This document shows positions 47,345-57,783 of a DNA stretch of 64,000 nt, piece after piece; position 1 is the stretch's first letter, and every line of letters starts with the position of its first letter. A program made the translations under genes and the position numbers. The notes under the pieces are model-generated. The model saw only the letters and a list, made by a program, of their open reading frames with translations, had not been told where the DNA came from and did no database searches. The DNA is from Bryum argenteum (taxonomy: Eukaryota > Streptophyta > Bryopsida > Bryales > Bryaceae). The stretch spans positions 36,668,420 through 36,732,419 of the forward strand of contig CM073321.1 of the NCBI GenBank assembly GCA_037043015.1, given 5' to 3'.

Positions 47345-48979
47345 ATGACTACAATTGCAGAACGTAAAATAGTACTCGGTGAGCGACACAAGAAGAGAGG
47401 AAAAACACAGAAGAGGAATCACCGTATTCTCCAAGATGCCACTCAACGCGCTTTTCCGGGGTGGGAGACCGAAGAGGGTGTGTGGAGTCAGACAACAGTG
47501 AAGAATTACATCGCCTGGTGCCACATCAGCAAGTTGTTTCCACACTTTCGACATGAGACGCACTTGAAATTAAATGCTGCAAATCTGCACTATTGTAAGC
47601 ATGACGAATTTGTACAACGATGTATTGAAGTGTGGAGGTTCCTTTATAAAGGCAAGAATGTCACCAAGAACGAGGTTTCGTATCATATTGCTCAAATGGT
47701 GTATGCAGAGGTAATATTGGAGAAAGTGGTGGATTGGAGCTCAATGAAAAAATCGCCTCAATTCTTCCTTCCAACCAAGCAAGATATTCCAAGAGCTCCA
47801 TTGACAGAAAACCCACGAGAAGGACTTACGGCAGCAAGGCATCGAAAAGATGGGGATGCTGATGATGTGTATGTTTGGGAAAATCCTAATTCTGATGAAG
47901 AAGAGGTTAACGAGAGGGAGCATCATACTCCTCTTGTGGAAGGTTCTATTGGTGGCGTAGGAGACTTTCATGAGGGTGAAACAAGCGTGCAAGATTTGGA
48001 TGTGATTGATGCACCTGTGAAGCACGTCGAGGACCTATGAACAGAAGGAGAAGCGGATGTCATTGAATACATGGAGGATGAAGGAATGTTTGGTGCTTGT
48101 ACTTTGGGTCCACCCGAAGTTATAGTTCGGCCCGCTATGAGCGCCTCTCCTCAAACCAATGTTAGCATAGAGGATGGGACTCTAGAATATCCAATGGAAA
48201 CGACTGAACAGCCAGAAAGAGAAGGAAATGAAGAAGTAGAGCTGGAGAAGGAAGTTCAAGTAGTCTTCAGAGCGAAACGCCTGAATGAAATCGATAATTC
48301 GTGGATGAAGGAGATGAAGAGGGCTTATGAGGATTATGAATATTTCATTCATGCTTTGTCATACGAACGGGCAAAGTGTGTTGAACTCCAACATGACATA
48401 CAGGTAATCAAGAATGCAAAAAAGAAGATCCAAGACGTGGCGACGAATGTTTTTCCAGCTCTGGATGCATCGGATCAGGTCGATTATGAGAAAGAGCTCA
48501 TAAAGCAGATGAAACATTTCGAGGATGTGCGAAGGAGATACAATCACGTCGACGAATGGTTTGTGGTCAATGATTGGGGTCGCGAGAAGGATATTATGGT
48601 TGAAGGAGCCAAGGACCAAGGTCATTCGGAGAAGGACCTAAAAGAACTCATTTTGGCATGCGATGCCTTGAGAGCTGAGATCGAAAGGGTGAACCTAGCA
48701 TCAAGAAGATTGAAGGGGAACAAGGAAAAGTTAGTATTCAATAGAATAGATGGAACCGTGGATATTGCAGAAGAGGGTCAAAGTTCAGAGCGCAATGAAA
48801 CAACTGAGGAGTTGGTCAAAAAGCTACTTGTGTTCGCAGAAGAGGAGAGGTTCTTAAAAGCAAGGATCGAAGATCTATGTATTGCAGATAAGACAAAGGA
48901 GAATGTCGGAGCTGGTACCATTGATAAAAAATCGAAAGTACAATGGAAAAAGATTAGAGTAAGCGGAATCAAATATTAG
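47345..48979 (+). pseudogene. WCHI-family protein 3 with coiled-coil C-terminus
   Basis: One frame of 544 codons with a single in-frame TGA at 48038-48040 that fits CGA-to-TGA. N-terminus basic (GERHKKRGKTQKRNHR). WCHI domain: GWETEEGVWSQ, YIAWCHISKLFPHFRHETH, NAANLHYC, RCIEVWRFLYKG, KNEVSYHIAQMVYAEVIL, VDW. Then an acidic linker (NSDEEEVNERE) and a long helical C-terminus with coiled-coil character (ALSYERAKCVELQHDIQV, LKELILACDALRAEIERV, LLVFAEEERFLKARIEDL). The architecture implies oligomerisation. Nearly intact, so among the youngest copies. Flanked by P4 arrays at 47067-47146 and 49630-49846. Confidence 0.65.
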
Positions 48980-49629
48980 AAAGACGTTCGTGTGCTGGTT
49001 ATATCCATTTATTTTATTTTATTTGTGAAGTGAATGTTGGGAGATAAGTGCTAGGCTAGATGTTATTCAATGTATTTTTTTGATTATATGATATGTTTTT
49101 ACTAGTAAGATACCCGTTGAACGATGTTATGTTTATTATTTGTATATATGCCCACGGTGTTAGTTTAATCATCTTGTTTATTCTATTTATTTTTAAATGC
49201 ATGATTTGGAAATATGTAAAGAAAGGTTCTTAGAATGGTATGTAGGTTGGTAATTATTTAAGTTGGTAGGTTTGTATGTTGGTAGGTTGGTGGATACTTT
49301 GGACAGTGGTATTTTAGAAAAGTATGTCCTCTATACCATTCCATATGTATATATAATGATATTGAATTTTGGAAAGCTTTGATTAGCATTAATCCACGAT
49401 GAAGTAATGATAAATAATTTGTAAAAATTTGGAATCGTAACTAAGTTGTTGAAGTTACGTATCAATATATGGTGGGATTTAGTTGCAAGTATCTAGAGTC
49501 GATGAATATTTTGACAAAAACCCCAAAACATCTAAACGTAATGATTCAGTATAATCGTACATGATTTCTAATATGCAGAAAAAGATTTGTAGCAAAAGGG
49601 GGGGAAGCAGATATTCGCGCCCATCACGT
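48980..49629. other. 3' flank of WCHI-3
   Basis: AT-rich, no gene. Contains a short TAGGTTGGTA-type tandem near 49240-49290. Confidence 0.5.
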
Positions 49630-49846
49630 AGACCGCCGGTCGCCCTCTCAGCGTTGTTCGCCCATCCGCTGTATCGGCAGTCGCCTCATCAGGAGGAATG
49701 CGCGGAGGCTCGCGGACACTTTCTCCTTGGGTGCTTGCCCATCACGTAGACCGCCGGTCGCCCTGTCAGCGTCGTTAGCCCATCAACTGGATCGGCGGTC
49801 GCCCTAGCGACCGACGTTCGTCCATCCGCTGTATTGGCGGTCGCGC
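49630..49846. repeat. P4 palindrome array after WCHI-3
   Basis: Copies of TAGACCGCCGGTCGCCCT and GGATCGGCGGTCGCCCT, with CGTTCGCCCATCCGCTG half-units. It is about 650 bp downstream of WCHI-3 and not next to an obvious gene start, so it may be a sub-terminal array of the same mobile unit. Confidence 0.8.
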
Positions 49847-51480
49847 GATCTTGAGGTTTTGAATGAAGTTAACACCAAGTATCCTATATCATGCCAGGGT
49901 TGAATCAAATTAACACCAAGTATTTCCTTCCATGTAAGTCCAAGTTCCATGTGGCTTGTTTCATGATTCAATATATTTAATACGGTTAGAGAAAATAATA
50001 AAAACACCTCCTCCCCCCTTTAGTATAACTTCCTCTATTACTCAGCATCCTACAAAGTCAAAGTAAATCATGACATGTAGATACGTTTCTCTTACGGGAA
50101 ATTTTATTCTTCCATAATTTTTATAAGGTCTTTTTTAGTCAACAAAAGTTTTAAAATCGTTATCCCTTTCCACAAATCTATTTTCCGTATATCATTCAAT
50201 ATTCTACTCATTCAAATGACTTACAAGTAAATGATGACCTATAGATGATATATCCCCACGATTTTCTAAATAACACCATCATTTCCATAGGGTCATCATT
50301 AGGTAGTCTAAGGGTTTAAATTGTCCCCTTACCCCCTTTATCTATTTTTTCTTATTTTTTGAAGTTTTGGTGTTTCTAAATGCTTGCAACCAAAATCCAC
50401 CCTATAGATCCTTTACTCCAACAATAATTTTTTTATAGCTCCATCATGTTCATGAGGTAGTTATTAAATAGTCCAAATCTTTTTAAAATATTTTTTCTCT
50501 CCATTTAACTATTTTTTATCTATTATTTAAAGCTCTACTTACTTCGAAACTTCTAGATTAATTTGGGAAAAATAGTACAGGTTGTTCTATAATATTTTTG
50601 ATGGTTCCATCATTTTTATATGATCCATATTACCTACACTCAATAGGTAGATTAGTGTTAGATACACTAATTTACATAAATAGGCTATAAGTTGTTACTA
50701 TTAGTCAATATTTGTACTCTCTACAATGGTCAAGATGGGGATCCTTACATAGTATTGGAATCAATACTCTTGGTAAATTTTATTTACCAAAAGTAAAAAC
50801 TTGTAGCATTTTCAGATCTTATAAAAATCTAACACTAATGTACCTATTTAGTGTAGTCCAAATGTTCAAAATTACATTCCCCACTTTGTTTTCGTATGCA
50901 TGTGCGCACACCGCCTACTTTCACATGACTATTTAATTTTTGGAAATTCGGGAAAAATACTTTCGTTCCTCCCGTGGCCCTAAGATTTATACCATATTTT
51001 TTACACTATATGAATCAACTAGGAAAGTTATCAACACCCCTTCCACTCCCTTTTTGCTTATATATTTACATATGCCCCCGTGCTTCAAACCCCGCAATTC
51101 AAATATCTCCATATAAATTCAACCACATAGTTCGCATTCTCCTATGGTTTTATGAATACTTCCATTACATTCATGAGGCCCTTATTACCTAATTCAAGTG
51201 TTCGTATCACCTCCTCTACCCTTTTATTCTCTTTTCCCTTATCATTCGAAGTTGTGGTGGGTGCACCTAAATTATGACATATGAATGCGATTTCCCTATG
51301 GTTTATTTTATGATTCAAACATTTTCATAGGGTCATTATTAGGAAGTCCAAGTATTAAAATCACATTATTGCCCCATTTATCTATTTTATCTCTTTTTTT
51401 TATAGTTTTGATGGTTCCAAATACTTGCCACCAAAAGCCATTATATAAATTCGTTACTGCTTTGATAATTTTGACAAATA
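49847..51480. repeat. Diverged tandem repeat, unit about 170 bp
   Basis: Markers such as CATCATTTCCATAGGGTCAT recur at about 50271, 50441, 50612, 51155 and 51310, followed each time by an ATTTATCTATTTTTT-like phrase and a TTCTAAATGCTTGCAACC-like phrase. Satellite-like, old, no gene. Confidence 0.6.
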
Positions 51481-51514
51481 CACTGGGAAGAAGGTTAGTC
51501 CTTGCCCATGAGCT

Positions 51515-51830
51515 GGACCGGCGGTCGCCCACTGACCTACGTTCGCCCATCCGCTGCATCGACGGTCCCCCCAGCGACCGACGTTCGCCCGTCCGCTGCA
51601 TCGACGGTCGCGCGATCCAGAGGTTGCGCCCCCAGACATACGTCGCGCCCTCCCATTTGGAGGTCGCACCCTCTGACCAAAGGTCGCCCACGAGGTGGAT
51701 CGGTGGTCGCCCATCCGCTGGATCAGCGGTCGCCCCAGCGACCGACGTTCGCCCATCGGGTGGATCGGCGGTCGCCCTAGCGATCGACGCTCGCCTATCG
51801 GCTGGATCGGCGGTCGCCCTAACACCAGGG
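51515..51830. repeat. P4 palindrome array upstream of WCHI-4
   Basis: Copies of TGGACCGGCGGTCGCCC, GGATCGGCGGTCGCCCTAG and CGACCGACGTTCGCCC halves. It ends about 270 bp before the WCHI-4 start. Confidence 0.88.
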
Positions 51831-52104
51831 TTACAAATAGGAGCGCGGACACCGGCAGTCGCCATTTTTCACCTCCACGTGTCGGGCCTTGGGCATTGTC
51901 TGGTGTTGACCTCTGGTTGCCGCTTGCTTGTTGGAGCTCTAGAGAGTGCGGTGATTGGCACACACGTGCCACACGTGTACATTTTACACATACGTGCTGC
52001 CCGATTTTCGAGTTTTTCAAATTCTATGTTAGTCCACGGAATAGATATAACTTTGTTTTGAGTTATTTTAAAAATTTTCTTCCTTGGTTAGCATTTGGGT
52101 GACG

Positions 52105-52808
52105 ATGACGCCTAGCCAGGAGCGGAAGATAGCGAGAGACAAGGACCGCAAGAGGAAAGGAAAGAAGCAAAGGAGATTTCACAAGATTCTCATAGATCCC
52201 ACGCAACATGCTTTTCCGGGGTGGGCGCAAGTAGAGGGACCGTTGACCCTTAAGACTTGCACGTGGTACATTGCTTGGTGCCACATCGGCCATCTGTTTC
52301 CAAACTATCGTCACGAGTTTCATTGCCGCCTGAATTGCGCAAATTCGCACTATTGCAATCACGATGAATTTGTGCAACGATGCATTGAAGTGTGGAAGTT
52401 CCTCTACGCCGGTGTGCATGTGGTGAGCAACGAGGTTTCGTACAACATAGCACAAATGGTGTACGCGGAGATAATTTTGCAGAGGGAGGTGGATTGGAGG
52501 ACGTTAAAAAAATCCCCTGAAACAATTAAGCCAACAGAACCCATATTCCGCAAGCTCCTTATCCAGCGGCCAACCCACGAGAAGGTCTTACAACGCCTAG
52601 GGGTTACAAAGGAGGAATCCCTGATGAGGACATAGTTTGGTCAGATTCGGAAGAAGAAGGGACCGAAAGGCGAGAAGTGGATGAAGGGGAGCCGAACCAA
52701 ACGATGGAGGAAGATGAAGCACATTTGGATGAAGGGGGGCCAAGCCAAGTTTGTACAGAAGGGGGGCCAAGCCAACTTTACAATGAAGGGGGCCCAAGCG
52801 AAGAATGA
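52105..52808 (+). pseudogene. WCHI-family protein 4 with repeated acidic tail
   Basis: Start at ATG 52105 (MTPSQERKIARDKDRKRK), chosen because the basic N-terminus aligns with WCHI-3. Domain: GWAQVEGPLTLKTC, YIAWCHIGHLFPNYRHEFH, NCANSHYC, RCIEVWKFLYAG, SNEVSYNIAQMVYAEIIL, VDW. One frameshift near 52615 separates it from an acidic tail (DIVWSDSEEEGTER) ending in three EGGPSQ-type repeats and a TGA at 52806-52808. It lacks the long coiled coil of WCHI-3. Confidence 0.55.
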
Positions 52809-53189
52809 CTGGTAGTTAGTTAATCACGTTTTTTTAGCAATTGTAGAAAAGTAGTGTACTCAATATCAAACACTAAGTGCAATTGCCATTTTGTATGCAA
52901 AAACGTTGAATGTGAATATGAAGTTTTTGATTTTCTTCAATTTAAATATTCTTGGTGAATGAAATCTCAGTATTGCATTTGGTATAAGCATAAGGGAAAA
53001 ACCTTCAATGTCCAAGGTACCTTCATTGATATATGGCAATTTTTACCATTCTTAATTATTTAGGAAATGTGGATTGAGCAATATTCATCCATTTATTTTT
53101 TGGATTTGGAGCAAGAGAAGTTAAAACTCTAGTTTCTAATATGAGTCCTTATTGTTCTCTCTCTTGCCTTCCCATGTTCCCTTTATTTG

Positions 53190-53222
<33 letters not shown>

Positions 53223-53388
53223 AAGAAAAGCATAATTGCCAATCAAGCATTTTTGAGCCGCATGGTCTCCGGGATTCTAGTTAATAATAGCTGTACTGCG
53301 TGGACCATGGATATTGACTATGGCCCCCTACAAATTTGTGGTTGGGGAGTAAAGTGCTCTTCGTCGAAAAAAAATCATTATCGCTAGG
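52809..53388. other. Spacer before hAT-2
   Basis: No gene. A poly-T run (about 33) followed by poly-A lies at 53191-53225. I searched this stretch for a left hAT-2 end beginning CAGGG and did not find one. Confidence 0.5.
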
Positions 53389-53552
53389 GCGACCGGCGGT
53401 CCAACGGGGTCAGGGCTAGGGCGACCGGCGGTCCACCTAGCGCGATGAAGTCAAGGCCAGGGCGACCGGCGGTTCATATGGCGCGACAGCGTTGTTGTTA
53501 GGGCGACCGCCGATCTGGCTGTGGCGACCTGGCCGAACCGCCGGTCGCCTTC
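53389..53552. repeat. P4 palindrome array upstream of hAT-2 transposase
   Basis: Copies of TAGGGCGACCGGCGGTCCA in the orientation opposite to the arrays upstream of WCHI genes. Spacing is about 40 bp. Confidence 0.85.
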
Positions 53553-53766
53553 TATGAGTATTCGCCCCCGACTTACAGAAGTATGGAGTATATAAAGAGT
53601 CGTTCACGGGCTCGAAGCCACTTTCCTTTGCGCTTTGCCCGTTGTCTTGGGTCTCCCCATGAGAAGCCCCTTGCTCGGTCTATATGTGCAAAGAGTAACT
53701 TGAGCCCTTGTAGTGCGCGTTGTCGTCACCAGTTTCATTGCACCGGCGGAGGTGCAATTCCGGAAC

Positions 53767-56700
53767 ATGGAGCATTCTTCCCAATCCAACGGGGTAGCAG
53801 ATAATAGAAGAGAAATTCGCAAATGGGACAATTGGCTACAATTATCCAAGGAACGGAACAAGCCAAATACTCGGGTGTGCGTATTCTGTGGGAAAAGCAC
53901 AATCTTTGTAAGGCAACGAGCATTTGCTCATTTCGGATAGCCTCACAATTCCCCATTACCCCGGTGTACGAGGTTACCCCGTGGAGTTCTCGAGCTATTC
54001 CGTGACTGCGGAGGGATGGTTCCAAAGAACAACATTCCTTATGCGGATGTTGTTCCTGACTCACGAGTGGATGCCGGCATACCATATGTGGCAAGGGAAA
54101 CTATAGAGAACATATTTTCCCCTCGCATCAAGTCTGTACAAGTGCCATCCCCTAACCTAAGGTCTAATCAGGTGCCATCCTCTAACAAGGGGAGTCATGG
54201 CAGCAATGGACAAAGGATCTCTACACTCTCTAGTGGACGGCGACATGGGCAAAAGAGTATGGAGGATAGTTTTGATCTTGCCACTAGGCAAAATTTGGAT
54301 GCAAAGTGGGCTTCATTTTTCTACGAGGCAAACATTGCATTCAATGTCGGACGACATCCAGCATTCATAAGTGCCGTTCAAGAGACAGCAAAGGCCGGTA
54401 TTGGTGGATATCAACCACCCTCGTATCATGCTATTAGGACTACGATGCTTGATGCAAAGATGGCAACTGTGCAAAGGTCGGTAGAGGATCGAACAAAACT
54501 TTCTATCGAGACGTACGGAGGAACAATATGCTCAGATGGGTGGTCTGTCGTCACAATTAGACCACTCATTAACATGATGCTCGTTTGCCCAGTGGAAGAG
54601 GTGTTTCTGGGATCAGTGGATACTACAGGGAAGAAAAAGGACATCGCTTATGTGGCAAATGAAATGGCGAAGTACATAGAGGAGGTTGGACCACAAAACA
54701 TCGTTCAGATATGCACAAACAATGCAAGCTCCATGTTAGGTGCTGTGAAGAAGTTGCAGATAGACTATCCTCACTTGTATGGACAAGGTTGTGCGGCACA
54801 TATTCTAGACCTCCTTCTAGAAGATTGGGGGAAAGAGGCATGGGTTAAGCATTTGGTGGAGCAAGCCAAGAGAGTGTGCACATTTATTAAAGGGTCGCAC
54901 GTCCCACTTGCTCTATTCAGGAAGTACTCGCCGAAGCTGCAGCTCAAGGTACCACCTCAGACTTGATTTGCAACAAACTACTTGATGATAGAGCGGTTGT
55001 TAAAGCTACAACAAGCTCTGAACAACATGGTGATCGATGCGGAGTGGCATGTGTTTGACCAAACATTGTTCAACAGGCAAAACAGTCACCAGTTACTGAC
55101 AAAGGCAAGGAATGTGCGGAATAGCATTAGGAGCGATAAGTTCTGGGAGAATTGTACGAAGTTTGTGAAAGTAGTTGAACCAGTACTCATAGCTCTTCGG
55201 GAGTTTGACGGGGAAGTACCAGCCATGCCTAGGGCGTATGTGATCATGTCGGACCTTAAAGAACACGTGTTCTCTTTGCGTGAACCTCCATTCGAACTAT
55301 CCCCCGACATTGCTACAAAATACAAGGATGCATTTCAAAAACGATGGGAAATGATGCTCACAGACCTCCACTATGCAGCAGCTTTGTTCAACCCTTATTT
55401 GACAAATATGGGAGCAATTCAAAACAATGGAGAAGCAAAAAGAGCTTTAAACCGGGTCATAAGGAAGCTTAGCGCCCTAATGGGAGTAGTCTATAAGGAA
55501 GTGGTGCGGGAACTCATACAATATGAGGAGAGGACGAGTCCATTTAACACCAATTCAGAGGCCCCTGATCCAGCTCAGTGTGACTTGTTACCACATCAAT
55601 GGTGGCATCAAGTCGGGGGGAATGCCTTGCCAAAAATTGCGAAGAGGATTTTGGTATTGACATGTTCAGCTTCATCATGTGAGAGGAATTGGAGCATGTA
55701 CTCTTTTGTGCACAACAAAGTGAGGAATCGGTTGTCAACTTCCAAAGCAGAGGACCTTGTGTACATCTATGCGAACGCCAAACTCGAGCGCCAGAAACGT
55801 ACCAAATCGCCGAGAACGTGGTACGAAAATTATTTAGAAGAAGAGGACTCTGACGAAGAAGACTATGTACCGGATAGTGAATGGGATGATGGTGTATTCA
55901 TGGATAATCCGGAGGCGGGTGACGACAATTATCTCAATGACGGTAGCGAACACGACGACCTAGAGAATTGGAACGACAACAAAGGAAACCTGACTATTCA
56001 TGTCAAGGACCCGTTTGAGTTCGATGACGACCAGGATGATCCACAACTACCTCGCCAGTTTGCGGTATTCGCCAATGACACAGAAGGAGAAGGAGTGGCG
56101 AATTTACAACTCCAAGAGAGTACCTGCCTAGCGAAACAAGACTTGGTAAACCGGATGGATGAAGAGAACATTGGTCCACTTAAAGGCAGCCCACACTCTA
56201 ACAACGACAATAAACTTGAGAGTGTGAAGTGCACGGTTACCACGGCAGGAGTTCAAATGGACCAAATTAAAGTGGAACCTGACAATGTATCCAATTCAGG
56301 TTGCATGGAAGTGGGGTCACCTAGAGTTTCAACAATTCGATCAAGGAATTCAGTCCTTAACAGAGATGACTCCGATGTACCTCTACAACAATTGTTCCCA
56401 AGGGTTACCCAACCTAAAGGGGCCCATACAACTCGTATGGTATTGCCGAAGATTGAGGTCAAGATAGAACCAACAAGTCCGACATGCACCCGGGCATTGG
56501 CAGTGGCACGAGACGTCGGGCCATCTATACAACCTCGCAATCGTATTACACGAGGCCAGAAGCGTTTGTGGAAGGCACACGACCGACGATGCCGGAAAGG
56601 AGCACGCGTACATGAAGAAGTCCATGCTGGGATTGCTTCATCCAATAATCCGAATACACGTACAATGCGCCATCTACCACTGAACGCAAACGGGATCACT

Positions 56701-56922
56701 AATGCTTCACGGCCCTTGAAGCGCCTCGTTTGAGTGAACAAGAAAACAACTACGGACACGGAATTGCGCAATTTGGCGAGTGAGGTTGAGTGTGAAGTAC
56801 GCAATAAGACAGAGGATGAAGACGAGGATGGCGACCAAAGCACCGATGACTCTCTAGGTGAAACCGATTCAAACGCAAATGAAGTATCAAGCGACGATAC
56901 GTATACATTGAAGGATACCTAA
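53767..56922 (+). mobile_element. hAT transposase gene, nearly intact (hAT-2)
   Basis: A single frame of about 1,051 codons interrupted by only three stops: TAG 53938-53940, TGA 54964-54966 and TGA 56731-56733; the TGAs fit CGA-to-TGA. BED-type finger at the N-terminus (RVCVFCGKS...AFAHF). DUF659: TICSDGWSVVTIRPLINMML, IVQICTNNASSML, HLYGQGCAAHILDLLLEDWG. hAT dimerisation domain: VGGNALPKIAKRILVLTC, SASSCERNWSMYSFVHNKVR, EDLVYIYANAKL. A long acidic then basic tail follows. It is flanked by P4 arrays on both sides and lies 0.8 kb from the right terminal repeat at 57757. This protein would be the natural mobiliser of the large interval when functional. Confidence 0.88.
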
Positions 56923-57275
56923 AGACGGGTTATTAGAATTTTGTTATTTTGGATTGGAAGCACGAAGTTCATTGTTAGTACTCAGTACAATACTACAATG
57001 TACTGCAAGTAGGGCAACTATTAGCTTACAATATTTTGGTATCCTAGTATGTTTCGGAGTATAATATATATATAATTTGGTATATGTAATAGTTACATCA
57101 TATATATGAATACTATGATTATAGACATGGACAAATTTGTACTATGGAATGCACCATTGATCTTGTTTGCGATAAAAAGGTATTCATAAACATGCATTGA
57201 AGCTCATTTTGTACCAATATGAATTTATCTTTCTTGTTTCGTATTCAACCATAGTGCTGGTCACCACACACGCGG

Positions 57276-57546
57276 TGGCCCAAGGCGACCAGCGATCGCC
57301 ACATGGGCGCTACCCCCAGGGCGACCGTCGATCGCTATAAGCGACCGACGATCGCCTTGGGCTCGTCGCTCACTACTGGACCGGCGGTCGCCTAGTAGCG
57401 GTTGCCAGGGCGACCGCCGGTCTCCATACTGGACCGCCGGTCGCCTACGCGCGGCAGCCAGGGCGATCGGCGATTGCAGCAGGCGACCGACGTTCGCCCC
57501 TGTGCGACCGTCGGTCGCCTAGCGAGGTCGCCCACCCGCGGTCGCC
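57276..57546. repeat. P4 palindrome array downstream of hAT-2
   Basis: Copies of GGGCGACCGTCGATCGC, GCGACCGACGATCGCC, TGGACCGGCGGTCGCC and GGGCGACCGCCGGTC. It ends about 210 bp before the right terminal repeat, the place where hAT sub-terminal transposase sites are usual. Confidence 0.85.
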
Positions 57547-57783
57547 CACTGTGACGTGTATATTGATTTTCCACGTCATTATCAACCCTACTCCACATAG
57601 GAAAATAGCTTTTTACCTCAATGTCAATCTCAACAAGTTTTTTACTATGTAATTTTTGGTACGGTCGACATTTTCGTCGATCGGACGTCTAATATACATG
57701 TCCAATACGACAAGTTAGACAGACATTCCGAAAATTGTGTCTAATAAGACAACCCTGGTTCAAACTAAAGGTCCAACATCCGT

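Larger units (their letters stand above)
24842..57765. mobile_element. Candidate giant hAT element, 32.9 kb, with 8-bp target duplication
   Basis: At 24850 the plus strand reads CAGGGTTGTCTTATTAGACA; at 57757 the sequence ends with its exact inverse (the perfect match is 21 bp). The 8 bases outside each end are identical, GTTCAAAC (24842-24849 and 57758-57765), the target-site length of hAT elements. Sub-terminal phrases CGGACGTC and AGACAGACATT occur at both ends. hAT-2, the only nearly intact transposase, lies next to the right end. The interior holds a kinase-like gene, the locus B gene pair, a DUF7869-type gene and four WCHI genes. Caution: both flanks contain a related 80-bp sequence that itself includes GTTCAAAC, so two separate half-elements in two copies of that repeat are an alternative. 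Confidence 0.6.
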
